64,000 nt of DNA, taken from contig JABSOY010000013.1 of assembly GCA_013215385.1 (NCBI GenBank), positions 110,220 through 174,219 on the forward strand, written 5' to 3'. The position numbers and the translations under genes are program-made. The stretch's first letter is position 1. Each line of letters starts with the position of its first letter. The notes under the pieces were generated by a model. The model did not search any database. It was given only the letters and a program-made list of their open reading frames with translations, and was not told where the DNA came from. Of this stretch, positions 28,672 through 39,338 are shown piece by piece. Origin of the DNA: Colwellia sp. (GTDB taxonomy: Bacteria; Pseudomonadota; Gammaproteobacteria; Enterobacterales; Alteromonadaceae).

Positions 28672-29523
28672 TTATTTTGAACGTTCGTGTACCGTTATAG
28701 TATTGAGTTTACTTTCAATTTCCGCATTGTGTGCATCATCGAATCCTATTTTTACGCCCCAAGTAACAAAGGATACGAAGGAAAACATGATAACAAAAAT
28801 AACATAGGATAATACTCCTGCTAAAAACACTTTTACATAAGTCCACCAAGTTATTTGTTGAAATAAATGGCTTATGCCCCAGACAAAATAAATAGCGGAG
28901 AAAGTAGTGTAAAAAATTAGGCCATAAACGCTAGTGTAATAACCTGATAAAATTAATAGGACAGCAATTAATATCGGCTGACTAATATTAAATAAACAAG
29001 GAATATAAAGTTCTGAAATACTATATTTATCACGACGAAAAAATAATTTTAAACAAACAGCACAAATAAGAGCAAGAAAGAATGTCACATAAATAAAGGT
29101 CGATTCCACTAAGTTCATTATTTCTAATGCATATGTAGGCAATGCATTTTTTTCATCATCAGTGTTGAACATACCAAGATCGTAAAGGGGAACGTCTAAA
29201 TAGGCAGCCACAAACATTGCAAACGTTAACACCCAGAAAGCGTATCGCATTGGGTTGAAGTATGTGGCTCTTCGACCAGCTAAGTACTCTCGATAAACTT
29301 TACCAGGATTAATAAATAACCCTAAGAAGGTAAAAATTAAGGGAGACTTAAATTCAATAATGCCTCGTTGCATTATTTTTAATAATAGGGAAAAAGAAAT
29401 ACGCTGTGCTTTTTTTTGACCGCAATCCCCACAATAATCAGTAAGTAATGGTGAGTTACAGTTTAAACAATTAGTTTCATCTGCGAAGTTCAAACCATAT
29501 TCCTTGTTAAATTGATGAAGCAA
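28672..29523 (-). CDS. DUF3667 domain-containing membrane protein
   Basis: CLNCNSPLLTDYCGDCGQKKAQRISFSLLLK...NPGKVYREYLAGRRATYFNPMRYAFW. Confidence 0.8.
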   Translation of the reverse strand: MLHQFNKEYGLNFADETNCLNCNSPLLTDYCGDCGQKKAQRISFSLLLKIMQRGIIEFKSPLIFTFLGLFINPGKVYREYLAGRRATYFNPMRYAFWVLTFAMFVAAYLDVPLYDLGMFNTDDEKNALPTYALEIMNLVESTFIYVTFFLALICAVCLKLFFRRDKYSISELYIPCLFNISQPILIAVLLILSGYYTSVYGLIFYTTFSAIYFVWGISHLFQQITWWTYVKVFLAGVLSYVIFVIMFSFVSFVTWGVKIGFDDAHNAEIESKLNTITVHERSK

Positions 29524-29667
29524 AAGTGTAAATTCTGTGTAGGGTATTAACTTTTCTTTAGTCTGTCTAGCGGTTATTGCTATCGTTATTTTTGTTGCTG
29601 AAAGTGAAACAACATCGTATGCTCATTACTTAGTGGTCGGACCTTTCGGTTTATTCTTTTAACGAAG

Positions 29668-30567
29668 TTGCATAACACAATGACAAATCAAGAATCTTTA
29701 TTTTTATCACAAGATGGACATCAACTTCACCTACGCCACATTTGGCAGCAAAGTGGCGGTACGCCTATATTTATGCTGCATGGCGCTATTGAAAACGGGC
29801 TGATTTTTTACACTAAAAAAGGTAAGGGCTTAGCTTGTTATCTTGCTGAGCAAGGTTTTGATGTCTATGTAGCAGATTTGCGAGGCAGGGGAGAAAGCAC
29901 ACCTAAAATAGATGCTGATGCTCAACATGGGCAATTTGAAGCTATCACTCAAGACATTCCTTGTTTTCTCAATTATATTAGCGAAACAACTCAGAAAAAA
30001 GTTCATTTGATTGCCCATTCATGGGGCGGTGTTTTATTGGCAAGTACTTTAGCGCGATTTCCTCACCTTGCAGAATCTATTCTCAGTAAAACCTGTTTCG
30101 GCACTAAACGTATGGTTACCGTAAAAAGTTTGCAAAAGCTTTTCAAGGTCAATATTGTCTGGAATAATTTAGCGCCGAAACTCGCAAAAAAGAAAGGCTT
30201 TCTTGATGCTAAAAAACATAAAATCGGCTCTGATAATGAAACACAACAGTCGTTAGCTGATAGCGTTGCTTGGGTGAAAAAAAGTGATTGGCACGATAGC
30301 CATGATGGTTTCGATTATTTTCAAGCGGCGAAGTCTGTCGATTGGCCACCAACATGGCATATTACTGGGTGTAAAGACAAAGTGTTGGGTCATGCAACCG
30401 ATGTTAATGTCTTTATCGGTGAGTCTAACCCAGAGGCCAAATTTACTTTGTTATCAAAAGCGTCAGGTAACAAAGAAAATTATGATCATATTAATATTCT
30501 TACGCATCCAAGCGCCGTAAATGACCATTTTCCGCTGTTGGTAAAATGGCTAAAAGCGCTTAGTTAA
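29668..30567 (+). CDS. Alpha/beta hydrolase
   Basis: IFMLHGAIENGLIFY, GFDVYVADLRGRGES, HLIAHSWGGVLLAS. Confidence 0.88.
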   Translation: MHNTMTNQESLFLSQDGHQLHLRHIWQQSGGTPIFMLHGAIENGLIFYTKKGKGLACYLAEQGFDVYVADLRGRGESTPKIDADAQHGQFEAITQDIPCFLNYISETTQKKVHLIAHSWGGVLLASTLARFPHLAESILSKTCFGTKRMVTVKSLQKLFKVNIVWNNLAPKLAKKKGFLDAKKHKIGSDNETQQSLADSVAWVKKSDWHDSHDGFDYFQAAKSVDWPPTWHITGCKDKVLGHATDVNVFIGESNPEAKFTLLSKASGNKENYDHINILTHPSAVNDHFPLLVKWLKALS

Positions 30568-30662
30568 TTGTTTGTTATAGTAATATGGCTTTTAAGTCTA
30601 TTGCTTTACTGATATAAAATCAGCTAGAAAAAATGTAGTCTTAATAAAAATGGATGTATCAC

Positions 30663-31193
30663 ATGAACAAATCTATCGTTTTTTTAGCGAGTGCCTCTTT
30701 CTTGCTCTTCGGTTGCCAATCTCCACCAACGACAATTAATGATGGCGAATTATCCGTCGTTGTTGAGCAACGAGTTCCTAAATTTGAAGAGTTCGTTCAA
30801 TCTGGCGATACCTTACCGATAAGCTCTATTGTTGATGTAAATGGTCAAAACATAAATTTAGCCGATAAAAACAAACGTAAATTGGTCATTTTATTTGCTA
30901 CTTGGTGTTCGGATTCAAATAGAGCCCTTAAAGCCTTAAATAAATCACCTTTACTTAATGACCCTACTATTGAGATTATCGCCATTGCTCGTGAAGAAAC
31001 GAATGAAGATGTGATTAAGTGGTGGGATGAACATAATATTAAGGTTCAGTTAGCGACTGATGTTGATCGCAGTATTTATAAACAGTTTGCCGTAGGTGGT
31101 ATTCCTCGTTTGATCACTGTCAGTGAAGATAACACCGTCATTAAAATGAATTTAGCGGAAGGTGAAGAACAACTGAAGCTTATTCATTGGTAA
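30663..31193 (+). CDS. TlpA/thioredoxin-like lipoprotein
   Basis: Lipobox LLFGC; KRKLVILFATWCSDSNRALKAL, FAVGGIPRLITV (cis-Pro). ATG at 30663. Confidence 0.78.
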   Translation: MNKSIVFLASASFLLFGCQSPPTTINDGELSVVVEQRVPKFEEFVQSGDTLPISSIVDVNGQNINLADKNKRKLVILFATWCSDSNRALKALNKSPLLNDPTIEIIAIAREETNEDVIKWWDEHNIKVQLATDVDRSIYKQFAVGGIPRLITVSEDNTVIKMNLAEGEEQLKLIHW

Positions 31194-31363
31194 ATAGGGA
31201 AGAGAATAAATTGTAGCATAGGAATTGTTACAATTTCCCGCTTGGACTTTACGGTTAATTCTATTAAATTTGAACTTTGTAAATTATTTGTAATCAATAC
31301 TAGTTCAATATCCTTGAGATAGATTTTATCTACCGGGAAATGAACTTACTTTAAAGGATTATC

Positions 31364-32842
31364 ATGTCAAAAATAACAACAATAACGACGGTTTTATTAT
31401 TAACTACATTAGTTTCCCCCTTAGCGTTTGCCAAAGCAAAAAAATTAAACTTTCATAAATCTGAACAAAATGCTGAGCAGAAAGTAACCGGTAAATTATT
31501 ATATTTGAATGAACTAAATGGCGATGTTGACCTACTTATTCATGACGATAATAGTTTTAGTTATTATCCGCATATTGCCAAAAATGGTTTAACACAAAAA
31601 GCGCAAATTATTACAACGCCAGATAATGCTCAATTTTATAATCAAGCAAAACTTGCAAATAAGGCCAAAGAAGTCATTGTTTATTTAACGAGCGATGCCG
31701 TGATGTCATATAACATTGAAGACAAAACAATAAGTAAGCTGTTAGCCGTGGATACATTATATAAATATCAACGTGAGTTTGAAATCAATTTTGGTGAATT
31801 TGTGCAAGATTTTAACCAAGACGGATTAAGCGACTTTATTACTTATAGTTTAGATAAAACTCATGTTTATCTGCAAAATACTGATGGGTCATTCACTCAT
31901 CAAACTCTCGATATTTCACCTCGTATTGAAAAGTCAGGTAGTGGTATTAAATTTAGTCCGCAAAACTTTTATCATGCTGACTTCAATGATGATGATAAAA
32001 AAGATATTGCTTTCCAAATTGATGATGAATTGCTGTTTTTTGCCCAAAAAGAAGATCAATCATTTAATGATAAAGCTATCGTTGTTACCTTAAATGCTCA
32101 GCTAGAAAATGAGAATTCAGCGATAAAAAAACAGCAAGGTAAAAGGAGAGCTGATGTAAACCTTGAAACCATTGAGGATATTAATGGTGATGGTCTAGTC
32201 GATATAGTGACCAAAGAGTCTGTTCGTGAAGGGATGATGTCTAGAACGAATGTATTGATGGTTCGCTATGGTTTTATCAACGATGGTGTGATGAGCTACA
32301 AGCAGGAAGCTGACGGTAAAGCAACTTTTGATGGCGAGGGCATGATCAAGTTTAAAGATGTTGATGGCGATGGTTTAAAAGATTACTACACCTTAAGTGT
32401 CGAGATGGGGATCGGTACTATGATGTCGGCGATGTCTGGTTCTATAGATATGGACTTACGCTTCTATAAATTAGGAAGAAATGGTAAATACGTTAAAAAA
32501 CCGTCCTATGAAAATGAAGTTGAGATGTCCATTAGTTCAGACAGTAACGGTGAAGTACTAACTGATATTAATGACTTTAACGGTGACGGTATTAATGACT
32601 TAATTCTGAGAACCGATGATGACGAGTTTACTATATACTCAGGCTCAAAAGGGAAACGCTTATTTGACAGACGTGGTACTGACTATGAAATATTACTGCC
32701 TAAAAGCGTGCGAACCGAAGTAAAAGATTTCAACGGAGACGGCAAAGCCGATATTCTATTTTTGTATGGCAAGTATTATGATGAAGATGATGAAAAAGAA
32801 GTGGGCGAAGATAAGTTAACATTATGGTTATCCGCTAGTTAA
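31364..32842 (+). CDS. FG-GAP/VCBS-repeat secreted protein
   Basis: DFNQDGLSDFITY, DFNDDDKKDIAF, DINGDGLVDIVT, DVDGDGLKDYYT, DFNGDGINDLIL, DFNGDGKADILF. Confidence 0.85.
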   Translation: MSKITTITTVLLLTTLVSPLAFAKAKKLNFHKSEQNAEQKVTGKLLYLNELNGDVDLLIHDDNSFSYYPHIAKNGLTQKAQIITTPDNAQFYNQAKLANKAKEVIVYLTSDAVMSYNIEDKTISKLLAVDTLYKYQREFEINFGEFVQDFNQDGLSDFITYSLDKTHVYLQNTDGSFTHQTLDISPRIEKSGSGIKFSPQNFYHADFNDDDKKDIAFQIDDELLFFAQKEDQSFNDKAIVVTLNAQLENENSAIKKQQGKRRADVNLETIEDINGDGLVDIVTKESVREGMMSRTNVLMVRYGFINDGVMSYKQEADGKATFDGEGMIKFKDVDGDGLKDYYTLSVEMGIGTMMSAMSGSIDMDLRFYKLGRNGKYVKKPSYENEVEMSISSDSNGEVLTDINDFNGDGINDLILRTDDDEFTIYSGSKGKRLFDRRGTDYEILLPKSVRTEVKDFNGDGKADILFLYGKYYDEDDEKEVGEDKLTLWLSAS

Positions 32843-33019
32843 ATAACGCTAACAGTTAATTATACTATAAAGGGATGTACTTAATGTGCATCCCTTCTTT
32901 TATGCCCAGACTTAAGGGGCGATGCTTTTGTAACACAAAAACTATATGTGCCTAAGTCTCTAGTGGCTATGTCATAATGCGAGGAATATTAATACAAAAC
33001 GATACTTTAAGGTTTATTT

Positions 33020-33406
33020 ATGCACTTCTTATCTCGACGGTTAATTCTCCCCAGTGACTTAAATTATGCTAACTCATTGTTTGGTGGTAGAGCATTAGAA
33101 TGGATTGATGAAGAAGCGGCTATATTCGCTATTTGCCAATTAGCAACCAATTGTTTAGTCACTAAGCATATTGGCGCAATTAATTTTGAATCACCAGGGT
33201 TACAAGGTGATGTTGTTGAGTTTGGCTTATCGACGAAAAGTATCGGGCGGACCTCAATAACTATTACCTGCTTAATGCGTAATAAGTTCACTAAAAAAAC
33301 AATTTGTTTAGCGGATGACATTGTTTTCGTGCATGTTGACCCTGAAACTAAGGCACCTATTCCTCATGGGAAAACGCTTGAATCTTTAAAGTTACAAGAT
33401 ATCTAA
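33020..33406 (+). CDS. Acyl-CoA thioesterase (hotdog fold)
   Basis: RRLILPSDLNYANSLFGGRALEWIDEEAAIFAI...GAINFESPGLQGDVVEFGLSTKSIGRTSITI. Confidence 0.85.
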   Translation: MHFLSRRLILPSDLNYANSLFGGRALEWIDEEAAIFAICQLATNCLVTKHIGAINFESPGLQGDVVEFGLSTKSIGRTSITITCLMRNKFTKKTICLADDIVFVHVDPETKAPIPHGKTLESLKLQDI

Positions 33407-33658
33407 AAATATTTATCTATATACCTTATATTTATTTCATCAATAATAAATCAGATTAACTAACTGTTTATTAAGTTAATAAACTGATTTATTCCACTTT
33501 CAAACATACATTTCCTCATGTTAATTTATATCTTTATATGAATTATTGTCGATATTTTCTTGTGTTATGGTGTGCTGGTGATGTATAACACCTATATCGC
33601 TTTTGTTTTATGTTAAACAAAGTAAGCAAACTTAGTATAACAACCGTAAGGAAATATC

Positions 33659-34015
33659 ATGATACCTCAGTGGGATAGTGACAAACCAATATATCTACAG
33701 CTATACCAGCAAGTCGTTGCTCGTATTCTCGATGGCTATATTTTAGAAGGCGAAGCGTTGCCATCAGTTAGAAAAGTGGCAGCAGAGTATCAAGTAAATC
33801 CGATCACCATCTCTAAGGCATATCAAATGTTACAGGACGAACAAATTGTAGAAAAACAACGCGGTAAAGGTTTATTTGTTAAGCCTGGGGCACAAGAGTT
33901 GATGCTTGACCGTGAACGTGAAAATTTTCTTGTGCAACAATGGCCGGAAATTTTGAAGCAAATTACTCGATTAAACTTATCTGCCAAGCAGTTATTAGCA
34001 GGAGAACACTCATGA
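33659..34015 (+). CDS. GntR (YtrA-like) family transcriptional regulator
   Basis: WDSDKPIYLQLYQQVVARILDGYILEGEALPSVRKVAAEYQVNPITISKAYQMLQDEQIVEKQRGKGLFV. Confidence 0.9.
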   Translation: MIPQWDSDKPIYLQLYQQVVARILDGYILEGEALPSVRKVAAEYQVNPITISKAYQMLQDEQIVEKQRGKGLFVKPGAQELMLDRERENFLVQQWPEILKQITRLNLSAKQLLAGEHS

Positions 34016-34872
34016 GCGAACTAATTTCTATTAAGGGGTTAAATAAATCTTACGGAAAAAAACATGTGGTTAATGACGTAAATTTAACTATTCACGCTGG
34101 TCAAATTGTTGGCTTAGTAGGTCCTAACGGCGCAGGAAAAACAACTTGCTTGCAAGCTTTGTTAGGTTTAACCGATTTTGAAGGTGACATTAGTGTTTTA
34201 GGTCATCATCCAAGAAAAGATCGGGAAAAAATGCTGAACGATGTTGCCTATATTTCTGATGTTGCTATTTTGCCGAAATGGCTAAAAGTATCACAAGCAT
34301 TAATCTATATGAGTGAAATTCATCCTAATTTTGATATTGAAAAAGCCCGCGCGTTTTTAGCTAAAACTAATATTCTTCAAAATGACAAAGTCAAAGCACT
34401 ATCAAAAGGTATGGTTACACAATTGCACCTAGCTTTAGTGTTAGCAATAGATGCAAAAGTACTTGTTTTAGATGAACCTACTTTAGGTTTAGATATTTTA
34501 ACGCGCAGACAGTTTTATACGCATTTACTTGAGGACTTTTATACCGAAGATAAATGTATTGTTATTACTACTCATCAAATTGAAGAAATAGAACATATCT
34601 TAACGGATGTCGCTTTTATTCAAGAAGGAAGAATTGTCTTAGCCGAAAGTGCTGATGGAATTCGAGAGCGCTTTAAATTATTAGCCGTTACACAAGACAA
34701 TGTAGCACAAGCTAAACAATTAAAACCTCTGTTTTCAAATAGTTTGATGGGCTTAACGACCATGTTATTTGATGACCAAAAAGCGGATGCTTTACAAGCT
34801 CTTGGCAAAATAAGCGTGCCTAGTTTGGCTGATATATTCGTAGGTGTAATGACTAAGGAGATTTGCGCATGA
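34012..34872 (+). CDS. ABC transporter ATP-binding protein
   Basis: GLVGPNGAGKTTCLQALLGL, ALSKGMVTQLHLALVLAIDAKVLVLDEPTLGLD; ATG overlaps the upstream TGA. Confidence 0.93.
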   Translation: MSELISIKGLNKSYGKKHVVNDVNLTIHAGQIVGLVGPNGAGKTTCLQALLGLTDFEGDISVLGHHPRKDREKMLNDVAYISDVAILPKWLKVSQALIYMSEIHPNFDIEKARAFLAKTNILQNDKVKALSKGMVTQLHLALVLAIDAKVLVLDEPTLGLDILTRRQFYTHLLEDFYTEDKCIVITTHQIEEIEHILTDVAFIQEGRIVLAESADGIRERFKLLAVTQDNVAQAKQLKPLFSNSLMGLTTMLFDDQKADALQALGKISVPSLADIFVGVMTKEICA

Positions 34873-35786
34873 ACATGCAAATAGTAATGACTTCAATTAA
34901 AAGAGAATTATGGGAATTTAGCAATATTTTAAAGTGGGTTCCTATGGTTACCGCCGCATTAGTCATATTAATGCCAATTTTTATTTTTATGGAAAGTAAT
35001 GAGACGTTCTCTGAAGCTTTTCAAGCATTAGCAATGTTCCCTGAAAACTTTGCTTCTTCAGAATATACAGAAATGGTCCCTAAGTTATTTTTTGTAACGA
35101 CCTTGGCGTTATTTGGGCCCTTTATTGCTGTCGCTTTGATCATTCAGCTGTATTATTTTACCGTGTGTTTGTTTGATGAACGCCGGGATATGTCGGTGAT
35201 GTTTTGGCGTTCGCTGCCTGTCTCTGATGTAGTCACTATTATTGCAAAACTAATTACCGGTGCTTTGATTATTCCTGCCGTATTTTTAGCGGCAGCAACA
35301 GTAACCTTGTTCATTTTCCTAATTATAGGCTTTTTAACCTGTGTTATTTTATCTGTTGGCTATGACGCCAGTTTATGGGCGCTGTGGATCGATAGCGATA
35401 TATTGAGTGGCTTAGCATTAATCTGGTTGCACCTACTTCCTTTTGCTATTTGGATGTTACCGCTATTTTCCTGGTTAATGTTAGCGTCTATGTTTGCTAA
35501 GAAGGCTCCATTCTTATGGGCGATATTGCCTATTGCGCTTATTTTATTAGTTGAAGGTTTTGTTGTGCATTACTTCCATTTATCACAACCTTTTATCGGT
35601 AGTTTACTGTTGGATTACTTTTCGATATCTCAAGAGTTTGTTTCATCAATCCAAGGGCAAGATAGTTTCTCTAGAACTGTCTCCTTACAAGCCCTTATGT
35701 CAAAATTAGATGTTACTAGTGTTATTGCCGGCATGGTTTTACTCTATGGAACCTATTGGTTAAGAGTGAATAAAGGCGAAGTGTAA
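34869..35786 (+). CDS. ABC transporter permease
   Basis: Multi-TM protein; ATG overlaps upstream stop; DERRDMSVMFWRSLPVSD motif typical of ABC-2-type permeases. Confidence 0.85.
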   Translation: MNMQIVMTSIKRELWEFSNILKWVPMVTAALVILMPIFIFMESNETFSEAFQALAMFPENFASSEYTEMVPKLFFVTTLALFGPFIAVALIIQLYYFTVCLFDERRDMSVMFWRSLPVSDVVTIIAKLITGALIIPAVFLAAATVTLFIFLIIGFLTCVILSVGYDASLWALWIDSDILSGLALIWLHLLPFAIWMLPLFSWLMLASMFAKKAPFLWAILPIALILLVEGFVVHYFHLSQPFIGSLLLDYFSISQEFVSSIQGQDSFSRTVSLQALMSKLDVTSVIAGMVLLYGTYWLRVNKGEV

Positions 35787-36292
35787 TCAAAATCTTGTTG
35801 GGCAGTTGAAATTAGCTGACAGTCGAAGACAGTATTTATCTCTATCAATCTATATTTTCTAATAAGAACATTTTATTAGCGAATATAGATTTTTTTATTC
35901 AGCCCCAAAAAAACTAGCAATTGACAACTTGTTTCTGATATCTAAAGAGTAAACGTTTTAAGCTTGCTCAGGTAAGCGTTAAAATATTTTTCTCAATATT
36001 GCTGTGCTGCTATTTAAGGAGATTAAAGTGTCGTGGAGAAAGAAAATAAGTTGAATGAGAAAAGAAGGAAGTAAATAGATCATAAAAGAAGCGGATAAAT
36101 AAGCTTTATCTAACGCTTTAATTAAAAAATAAAGGTTGCAGTAGTCAAAACAACTATGAAAAAATTGAGGTGAGAGCGACTCTAGTTTATGAGGTAACTG
36201 ACGTTAATAACTCAACAGATGAAATTAAATCAAAATCGATAAGCTATCTGATTTAAAGTCGCAACAATTTACACGGGTTTATGGTTAATTAC

Positions 36293-36532
36293 TTAAGCGG
36301 CAACCTTTTTAGTGAAAAGTGTATTTACCTGTTCTTTCAAACGGTTTTTAACCTGTTTGCTCAAACCAAGTGTAAAAAGTAAGCTTGAAAGTGTGGCAAC
36401 AACAACAACAGTTTTGTATAACTTAACGCCCGTAAATGTTATTAAAAGCAGTAACAAAATTGCATAGGTTAAGCCCATCATCGCAAGGCATAAACATAAC
36501 CCTTGTACTTCTTTGTTTTGAAAAAACTTCAT
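36293..36532 (-). CDS. Hypothetical small membrane protein
   Basis: 79-aa ORF with two TM segments; preceded by AGGAGT-like RBS. Confidence 0.55.
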   Translation of the reverse strand: MKFFQNKEVQGLCLCLAMMGLTYAILLLLLITFTGVKLYKTVVVVATLSSLLFTLGLSKQVKNRLKEQVNTLFTKKVAA

Positions 36533-36721
36533 ATTTTACTCCTGTCATACAATATAAATCAGCTTAGCAAAGTTATCTTATTCACACTATAGCCAAATTA
36601 AGCACAAATGTTACATGAGGTGTCGAAAATAAATAAAAATGTCACGAAGTTAAAAGTCATGGTGTCTTAGTTATGAAATAGGAAGTTAAGTGCTTTCTAT
36701 AAATTAATTTAAGGAAAAATA

Positions 36722-37597
36722 ATGAATATAATACATCTATTAATAGCAGCATTTGTGTTTTCGATGAGCTTAACCACTAAAGCGGAAAATTGTATTGATG
36801 TTAAGGTACATGGCGAAGGCCAATCGTTAATTTTGATCCCAGGGTTAATGAGTGATGGCAGTATCTGGCAGGAAAGTGAAAAGTATTTAGCAAAAAATTA
36901 TCAAGTGCATACGGTAAGCATTGCAGGGTTTGCCAATACGGCAGCTTGCTCTTCTGCAGACAACATTATGCCACAAGTAAAAACTGAATTATTAAGCTAT
37001 ATAAAAGACAATAAATTACAAAAATCGATATTAATGGGTCACAGTTTAGGGGCTTTTTTATCTTATAGTTTAGCGATAGATAATGAAAAACTGTTTGCTG
37101 CTATTGTTGCCGTTGATGGATTACCTTATGTAGCCCCCATTTTTACCAAAACAGCTGCCACTCAAGCAAAAGACATGAAACAACAAGCAGATTACATAAA
37201 AAATATGTACCAACAAGCTACGCATCAGCAAGTTGCTGATATGACGAAACAAGCGATTATTCTTCAAGCAACATCAGTGGCAGACCAGCAAGTGGTTATT
37301 GAGATGGCTAAAAAGTCGGATCAAAAAACAGTTGCCTCGGCATTACATTTTTTACTTACTACAGATTTAAGAGAGCCATTAAAACAAGTAAAAATACCCT
37401 TATTATTAATTGCTGCACAAGGTGCATTTACCAATGAACAAGATCGCATCAATGCTAGCGCATTGTACCAACAACAAATTTCGGATGTAGCTAATGCTAA
37501 ATTAATGGTGAATTCAGAAGTTAGGCACTTTATTATGTGGGATGATAATAAGTGGCTAATGACTGAAACTAACTTATTCTTACAGGGAGTTTTATAA
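36722..37597 (+). CDS. Secreted alpha/beta hydrolase
   Basis: Signal peptide; LILIPGLMSDGSIWQES, SILMGHSLGAFLSYSLA, VDGLPYVAPIF. Confidence 0.85.
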   Translation: MNIIHLLIAAFVFSMSLTTKAENCIDVKVHGEGQSLILIPGLMSDGSIWQESEKYLAKNYQVHTVSIAGFANTAACSSADNIMPQVKTELLSYIKDNKLQKSILMGHSLGAFLSYSLAIDNEKLFAAIVAVDGLPYVAPIFTKTAATQAKDMKQQADYIKNMYQQATHQQVADMTKQAIILQATSVADQQVVIEMAKKSDQKTVASALHFLLTTDLREPLKQVKIPLLLIAAQGAFTNEQDRINASALYQQQISDVANAKLMVNSEVRHFIMWDDNKWLMTETNLFLQGVL

Positions 37598-37599
37598 CG

Positions 37600-38739
37600 A
37601 TGTCACTGATGAATGAACAACAATTATTGCCTGATATTGCTTTAGCTAAGACGGGTGACCAAATAGCCTTTACACGCTTAATTGAGCAATTAACGAATAC
37701 GGTTGGCTCTATCGCTTTAGCTATTACCAAAGATCTTGATAGCAGTGACGATGTTTGTCAAAAAGTTTTTATTAAAGTGTGGCGAGAAATCGACCAATTA
37801 AAAGAGAATATAAGCTTTTTACCTTGGGTGCGACAAATCACCCGTTATACCGCACTAAATCATATAAGAGATGAGAAGGTTAATCGTAATGTAAAAGGTG
37901 ATGAGACCGATACCTTACTTGCCACACTTATGGACCCTAGTCATACAGCTGACGAACATTTGCTGCGTGAAGAACAAAATGTTTTGATTAAGACTCTTTT
38001 AGCTGAATTACCCGATGAGAGCCGAGAAATAGTGCTGTTATATTATCGTGAACAGCAAAGTAGCCAGTCTGTTGCACTGTTATTAGGCTTAAATGAAACA
38101 ACCGTTAGAAAACGTTTAAGTCGAGTTCGAGCATTAATAAAAAGTCAGATATTAACTCGTTATGGCAACGTTATCTTATCAACGAGTCCGTTAGGATTAA
38201 CAGCGCTTTTTGTCTCTGGACTTTCAGTTAGCTCACCTGTTGCAGCAGCGCTAGTCACAAAAACTGTTGTGAGTAGTCAAAGCCACTGGTTAGTCAAAGC
38301 ATTGTTAACAGTTAGTGGAGCAATGTTTGGAGCTGTGTTAGGCATGGTGGCGAGTTATATTGGTATGTCTCAAGTTATTGACAGGTCTAAAAATGAAAAG
38401 CAAAAAGATCAATTGGTGACTTTACGTAACAAAACTGCACTTTATCTATTTTTGAGTGGGGTGTTTCTTACGCTAAGTTATGAACTAACACAAGGTTGGT
38501 TAATGCCTTGCTTATGTTTTATTACGCTATTTTTTGTTATTTATCGTTCAATGCAACGCGTCAATGAATTAGTATATAGCCCTGCAAGTAAAGCCGAACT
38601 AATTAATATCGAGCTTATTAAACAAAGTAGCAAAGATAAATTCTGGTGCCAATTCGGGCTGATTTCTGGTTTTTTAGCTGGCGGCTCAGGATTACTTATC
38701 GGTTTATATAATAGTGGCCGTTTTGCTACATTATTTTAG
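37600..38739 (+). CDS. ECF-type RNA polymerase sigma factor with C-terminal multi-TM extension
   Basis: DSSDDVCQKVFIKVWREIDQLKENISFLPWVRQITRYTALNHIRD, LPDESREIVLLYYREQQSSQSVALLLGLNETTVRKRLSRVRALIK, then several hydrophobic segments. Confidence 0.85.
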   Translation: MSLMNEQQLLPDIALAKTGDQIAFTRLIEQLTNTVGSIALAITKDLDSSDDVCQKVFIKVWREIDQLKENISFLPWVRQITRYTALNHIRDEKVNRNVKGDETDTLLATLMDPSHTADEHLLREEQNVLIKTLLAELPDESREIVLLYYREQQSSQSVALLLGLNETTVRKRLSRVRALIKSQILTRYGNVILSTSPLGLTALFVSGLSVSSPVAAALVTKTVVSSQSHWLVKALLTVSGAMFGAVLGMVASYIGMSQVIDRSKNEKQKDQLVTLRNKTALYLFLSGVFLTLSYELTQGWLMPCLCFITLFFVIYRSMQRVNELVYSPASKAELINIELIKQSSKDKFWCQFGLISGFLAGGSGLLIGLYNSGRFATLF

Positions 38740-38769
38740 AAAAATAACATCAACTTCAATAGGAACATT

Positions 38770-39108
38770 ATGCCGTTGAATAAACTACTAGAACAAATCA
38801 AATCACAAGCCGAACTCGTTGAGTTTAGCGAGGTGATAACGGTCATTACAGATAATTATCGCTATAAACCATGCACATTTCACAATGGTGAGTTAGTCAA
38901 TGAAGCTGGCACTAATGAAGGTTCATGTAAAATTTTTGCTTTTGCTCAGTTACATCGCTTATCAGAGCAGGAAACCTTAGCGTGTTTTGGTCATTATTAC
39001 CGAGAAGATGTTTTACAAAACCCACAAGGGGAGGATCACGGTAATATTCGAAACTTTATTAAGCAAGGTTGGCAGGGGCTTACCTTTGAAAGTGAAGCGC
39101 TTTCTTAA
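38770..39108 (+). CDS. HopJ type III effector family protein
   Basis: YRYKPCTFHNGELVNEAGTNEGSCKIFAFAQLHRLSEQETLACFGHYYREDVLQNPQGEDHGNIRNFIKQGWQGL. Confidence 0.85.
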   Translation: MPLNKLLEQIKSQAELVEFSEVITVITDNYRYKPCTFHNGELVNEAGTNEGSCKIFAFAQLHRLSEQETLACFGHYYREDVLQNPQGEDHGNIRNFIKQGWQGLTFESEALS

Positions 39109-39300
39109 TTAATTTTTTTCAGCGAGTAAATACTGCGAATATCCTTTGATGCCAAAATATCGGATTGATTTTTTATGTTTGATCATTTTGGCTATTAAAA
39201 GCTCACCAGAAAAAATTTTCACAATTTGTTTTTCGCCATTTGTATCAGTCTGATACAAATGCAGAGGATTTGTGCGCAAATTATCAAACTCAGTCTTCAT
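39109..39300 (-). CDS. Hypothetical small protein
   Basis: Short ORF MKTEFDNLRTNPLHLYQTDTNGEKQIVKIF; start at 39300 favoured. Confidence 0.45.
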   Translation of the reverse strand: MKTEFDNLRTNPLHLYQTDTNGEKQIVKIFSGELLIAKMIKHKKSIRYFGIKGYSQYLLAEKN

Positions 39301-39338
39301 GATAAGCTTCAATGTCAAAGTACCTGCAATATTAAAAA

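Noticed and set aside
35787-36292. 500-bp ORF-free gap as a possible ncRNA locus
   Set aside because: AT-rich with no clear promoter-terminator pair or strong structure visible; unsupported without expression data.
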